DNA of 7,973 nucleotides from the NCBI GenBank assembly GCA_021781855.1, contig JAJXWC010000095.1, forward strand, positions 1 to 7,973. Reading direction: 5' to 3'. Each line of letters begins with the position of its first letter. The first letter of the stretch is position 1. The notes under the pieces are model-generated. The model was not told where the DNA came from and searched no databases. It was given only the letters and a program-made list of their open reading frames with translations. Below, in pieces: positions 5,936 through 7,973 of the stretch. This DNA is from Bacillota bacterium (lineage in GTDB: Bacteria > Bacillota > Bacilli > Lactobacillales > Streptococcaceae). Position numbers and translations under genes: made by a program.

Positions 5936-6511
5936 TTATTTTTTCCTACTTTCTTTCAGATATTGTCCTTTTTTCATAGTATCAGAGCTGACAGGCCTGT
6001 AAATACGGTCTTTCCGGGCACCAAAATATTCGAGACTATCAAATTTGGCCCAGTCAATGCTGCCATCAGAGTTGACAAGATGGTCATCAACCAAGCGGTC
6101 AGTGATTTTGACAAAAAGGTGACTGATGTCGTCCTGACTGATAATTTGCTCAACTATGCCAATGGCCGTCATCAAGCCATTCTCCAGAATGGGTACATCG
6201 TCAAACTCGGAGAGTATTGCCCCTTTTTCTGTCAGCGCTGACCATTTCGTCCGACGACTGACAAGCCCTGCAATATCGGACAGGAGACCGTCCTCAATGC
6301 CCAGATAATTGACCGACAAGCGGCTGCCAACTGTTAAATTTGACGCAGTTTGTCCGTCTGCACCTACGCCCATGACGAGTGTATCGCCTAACATATATGA
6401 TGAGCTGTAAGTCGTGGCGAGCACCTCGTCAGTCGCTGATAGCTTCGTCAGCCCGATGAAAACAGGAAATCCTGCGTAGAACATGGGGCTGTCATACTCA
6501 ATCTTTGTCAT
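5936..6511 (-). CDS. Flavin reductase family protein (FMN-binding split barrel)
   Basis: A 191-residue protein resembling the flavin reductase-like (DIM6/NTAB type) family. It has the usual opening FYAGFPVFIGLT (11-22), the SSSYMLGD segment (36-43) where such proteins contact FMN phosphate, a DGQTASNL block (52-59), LSVNYL (65-70), and the typical C-terminal half with a VKITDRLVDD strand (134-143) and EYFGARKDRIYRP (161-173). Members bind FMN and reduce flavins or small substrates with NAD(P)H; the substrate here cannot be told. The ATG immediately follows the GNAT stop codon, with AGAAAGG eight bases upstream. GC of a sampled 300 bases is about 48%. The family call is likely; the function is open. 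Confidence 0.65.
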   Translation of the reverse strand: MTKIEYDSPMFYAGFPVFIGLTKLSATDEVLATTYSSSYMLGDTLVMGVGADGQTASNLTVGSRLSVNYLGIEDGLLSDIAGLVSRRTKWSALTEKGAILSEFDDVPILENGLMTAIGIVEQIISQDDISHLFVKITDRLVDDHLVNSDGSIDWAKFDSLEYFGARKDRIYRPVSSDTMKKGQYLKESRKK

Positions 6512-6955
6512 TTATAAAGCCTTTCTAAAAACTAAACTTGTGCGTGCCAATCCTATTTTCTCCTCATAAAATCGGTGTGCATCAAGCCGCTGTATGCCAG
6601 AGGTCAGCACAAGCATTTCACACGCTTGCCGAACGCCCTCAGCAGCCACTTCATCAAGCAACAATTTACCAAATCCTTTGCTACGGTGTGCTTCATCAGT
6701 TACCAACTCATAAACAAAAACGTGCTTGCCCTCATAAAGGTTATACTGTATGTCAAATCCTGCATAAGCCACCAGCTCATCGGCGACCGCCAAAACAAAA
6801 ACACGATAAGCCGGCATTTGCTTTGTCAACCGTTGATAGTCTTCAAAAGTCAATTTAGGTCGGAGCTGTTGCAGCACTTTCCATGCTTTTTTAAATTCCA
6901 GAAATTCTAATTCTTGAACAACAAGCTGGTCAAAAATTTTTTTAATCACTTTCAA
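6512..6955 (-). CDS. GNAT family N-acetyltransferase
   Basis: A 147-residue single-domain GNAT protein, which would transfer an acetyl group from acetyl-CoA to an unknown amine. The acetyl-CoA-binding motif A is clear: VYELVTDEAHRSKGFGKLLL (81-100) with the RxxGxG signature at R91-G94-G96. Motif B is LDAHRFYEEKIG (124-135). The strand YRVFVLAVADELVAYAGF (50-67) is the usual beta2-beta3 hairpin. Its start overlaps the end of the HAD gene by 14 bases, and the next gene begins directly after its stop, so it is translationally coupled on both sides. The substrate cannot be inferred from the neighbours. Confidence 0.85.
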   Translation of the reverse strand: MKVIKKIFDQLVVQELEFLEFKKAWKVLQQLRPKLTFEDYQRLTKQMPAYRVFVLAVADELVAYAGFDIQYNLYEGKHVFVYELVTDEAHRSKGFGKLLLDEVAAEGVRQACEMLVLTSGIQRLDAHRFYEEKIGLARTSLVFRKAL

Positions 6956-7595
6956 GTAAAATTTCCCTCAATTCTTCAACATTCCGCACAATTTGCGAAG
7001 CACCAGCTTTTTCAAGCTCATCACGGCTGCCGTAACCATACAAAACGCCAATGGAATCCAACTGATTTTGCTTTGCACCGTTAATATCAAAAACCGTATC
7101 GCCAATCATAACTGGATTACGGGCAGTCCCATACTCGGTTAACACAGATAAAATCACCGATGATTTCGTTACTCGGCTACCGTTTGCATAATTTGCGCCT
7201 ACTACGCGTTCAAAATATTGACTAATCCCATAAAAATCCGTAATTTCACGCGCCGTCAGCTCAGGCTTACTCGTTGCCACAAAACAACGTTTCCCTGCTT
7301 CACTCAAAGCAAGCAAAAGCTCAGGAATGCCAGTATAAAGACGATTTTGGAACTTTCCTTCACGTTCATAATAAGTTTTGAAATGCTTTGATGCTTCCTG
7401 AACTTCCACTGCTGAAAAATGAAAATAACGCTCAAAACTTTGCGGCAATGGCGGTCCAATGAACTTCCTCAAAATCATCGTATCTGGATTTTCAATTCCC
7501 ATTTTAGCTAGTGCAAACTCAAGTCCTGCAATAATTCCCACGGCAGATTCCAGCAAAGTACCGTCCATATCAAATAAAATTGTATCGTAAACCAT
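6942..7595 (-). CDS. HAD superfamily phosphatase (phosphoglycolate phosphatase-like, subfamily IA)
   Basis: A 217-residue HAD hydrolase. Motif I is FDMDGT with the nucleophile D9 and acid D11; motif II is VATSK (T108/S109); K144 is a candidate motif III lysine; motif IV is GDTVFDINGA with D166 and D170. A helical cap domain of type C1 lies between motif I and motif II (about 15-90). The end, YGYGSRDELEKAGA, is typical of Gph/PpaX-like enzymes. Substrates of this group include phosphoglycolate, pyrophosphate and nucleotides, and cannot be assigned here. AGGA six to seven bases before the ATG supports the start. It is the first gene of the HAD-GNAT-flavin reductase-pyrF operon; no clear promoter was found, though a hairpin-rich block lies just upstream. 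Confidence 0.9.
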   Translation of the reverse strand: MVYDTILFDMDGTLLESAVGIIAGLEFALAKMGIENPDTMILRKFIGPPLPQSFERYFHFSAVEVQEASKHFKTYYEREGKFQNRLYTGIPELLLALSEAGKRCFVATSKPELTAREITDFYGISQYFERVVGANYANGSRVTKSSVILSVLTEYGTARNPVMIGDTVFDINGAKQNQLDSIGVLYGYGSRDELEKAGASQIVRNVEELREILLESD

Positions 7596-7617
7596 TTTAA
7601 ATCCTGTCTAATACCGT

Positions 7618-7869
7618 TTCGCTTTTAAAAAAGCATTAAGATGCGCTACGCTGTCCATGCTCGCTACGGTGCTAAAGCACCTAGTCGCAATGGCAACCTT
7701 TGTGTTTTCCGCAAACCACTTCTTGCTCAAGCTCAAGGCAGTATCTTTGCAGTTCGACTGCCCTAGGGTCTAAACGCTTTAGCGTTTAGACTTCAGGGAC
7801 AGAGCGACCTGATATTGCAAATGTCAGGTTGTGTTCTAATGAAATCCAAAATTGGATTTCAAAAGCGAA
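7618..7869. repeat. Hairpin-dense intergenic element with 9-bp terminal inverted repeats
   Basis: TTCGCTTTT (7618-7626) and AAAAGCGAA (7861-7869) are exact inverted copies bounding about 250 bp with no credible gene. Inside are at least six hairpins: GCTTTT/AAAAGC (7621-7634), GGTGCT/AGCACC (7668-7681), GGCAGT/ACTGCC (7737-7762), an 11-bp perfect stem GTCTAAACGCT/AGCGTTTAGAC (7768-7791) with outer CCCT/AGGG (7761-7798), ACCTGATATT/AATGTCAGGT with one T-G pair (7807-7829), and GAAATCCAA/TTGGATTTC (7841-7860). GCTCAA is repeated in tandem at 7725-7736. It lies between a minus-strand gene end and the start of the HAD operon. It may be a miniature non-coding mobile element, a dispersed intergenic repeat, or a structured leader RNA. 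Confidence 0.55.
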
Positions 7870-7973
7870 CTAGTATAAGTTTTCAGGGATAAAACGATAA
7901 GAATAACGATTTTCTCCCCATCCATCCCAATTCCGCAGCAGTCCTTCGCAGACAAAACCGTTTTTATCCAGCA
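7870..7973 (-). CDS. C-terminal end of a probable GNAT acetyltransferase (cut by window edge)
   Basis: An open minus-strand frame enters from the right edge and stops at TAG (7872-7870). Its 33 visible residues include KNGFVCEGLLRN, then DGWGENRYSYRFIPENLY at the very end. The pattern 'neighbour-poor GF..EG..R' near the C-terminus, followed by a final short strand, is what RimJ/RimL-type GNAT proteins show, where a partner residue loop reads EKxGFxxEGxLR. The family call rests on this short stretch only. The stop codon abuts the inverted-repeat end of the intergenic element. Confidence 0.6.
   Translation of the reverse strand, partial: LDKNGFVCEGLLRNWDGWGENRYSYRFIPENLY

Noticed and set aside
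6538..6910. Overlapping plus-strand frames of about 106-111 codons opposite the GNAT gene
   Set aside because: They are antisense to a gene with clear GNAT motifs and show no recognisable domain.
7596..7720. PyrR-type attenuator or clear promoter in front of the HAD-pyrF operon
   Set aside because: I found no PyrR binding motif, no anti-terminator/terminator pair ending in a T-run, and no -10/-35 pair of good quality on the minus strand.
7618..7869. CRISPR array or tRNA genes in the hairpin-rich block
   Set aside because: There are no regularly spaced direct repeats, and no cloverleaf with a TTC arm and CCA end could be drawn; the hairpins differ from each other in sequence.
1..7973. Catabolite-responsive (cre) or FNR-like sites near the eetA promoter
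   Set aside because: No sequence near 2550-2610 fits these consensus sites well enough to report.

Overview
This looks like a chromosomal window from a low-GC Gram-positive bacterium, most likely Lactococcus or a close streptococcal relative. The basis is the style of the GpsA, GalU and RsmG proteins, the strong GGAGG-type ribosome binding sites, the extended -10 promoters (TGnTAnAAT) and the hairpin-rich intergenic DNA. The genus call is an inference from protein similarity as I remember it; no search was possible.

Layout, left to right. (1) Positions 1-39, minus strand: the first 13 codons of an unidentified divergent gene. (2) 40-206: a compact divergent promoter region. A perfect 10-bp inverted repeat lies midway between two extended -10 elements. 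(3) gpsA (glycerol-3-phosphate dehydrogenase), then galU (UDP-glucose pyrophosphorylase) with its own promoter and a ~120-nt leader holding two small tandem ORFs. Both enzymes feed envelope synthesis: glycerol-3-phosphate for lipids and teichoic acid, UDP-glucose for glycolipids and polysaccharide. (4) 2351-2610: an intergenic region with a large imperfect hairpin, a 25-nt palindrome, a terminator, and a promoter so close to the next ATG that the mRNA may be leaderless. (5) A tightly overlapping four-gene operon, eetA-eetB-dmkB-rsmG. The first three resemble genes of the flavin-based extracellular electron transfer (EET) locus of Listeria and lactobacilli; the fourth is a 16S rRNA methyltransferase. 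(6) A terminator shared with the convergent minus-strand operon HAD hydrolase - GNAT acetyltransferase - flavin-reductase-like protein - pyrF, whose genes overlap or are separated by 0-1 nt. (7) 7596-7869: a hairpin-dense intergenic block bounded by 9-bp inverted repeats. (8) 7870-7973: the C-terminal end of another minus-strand gene, probably a GNAT acetyltransferase.

Most genes are ordinary housekeeping genes. The most interesting parts are the partial EET gene set fused to rsmG with a possibly leaderless start, the symmetric palindrome between the divergent promoters, the two leader ORFs before galU, and the two hairpin-rich intergenic regions. pyrF has about 51% GC by hand count, against about 35% in a sampled part of dmkB.
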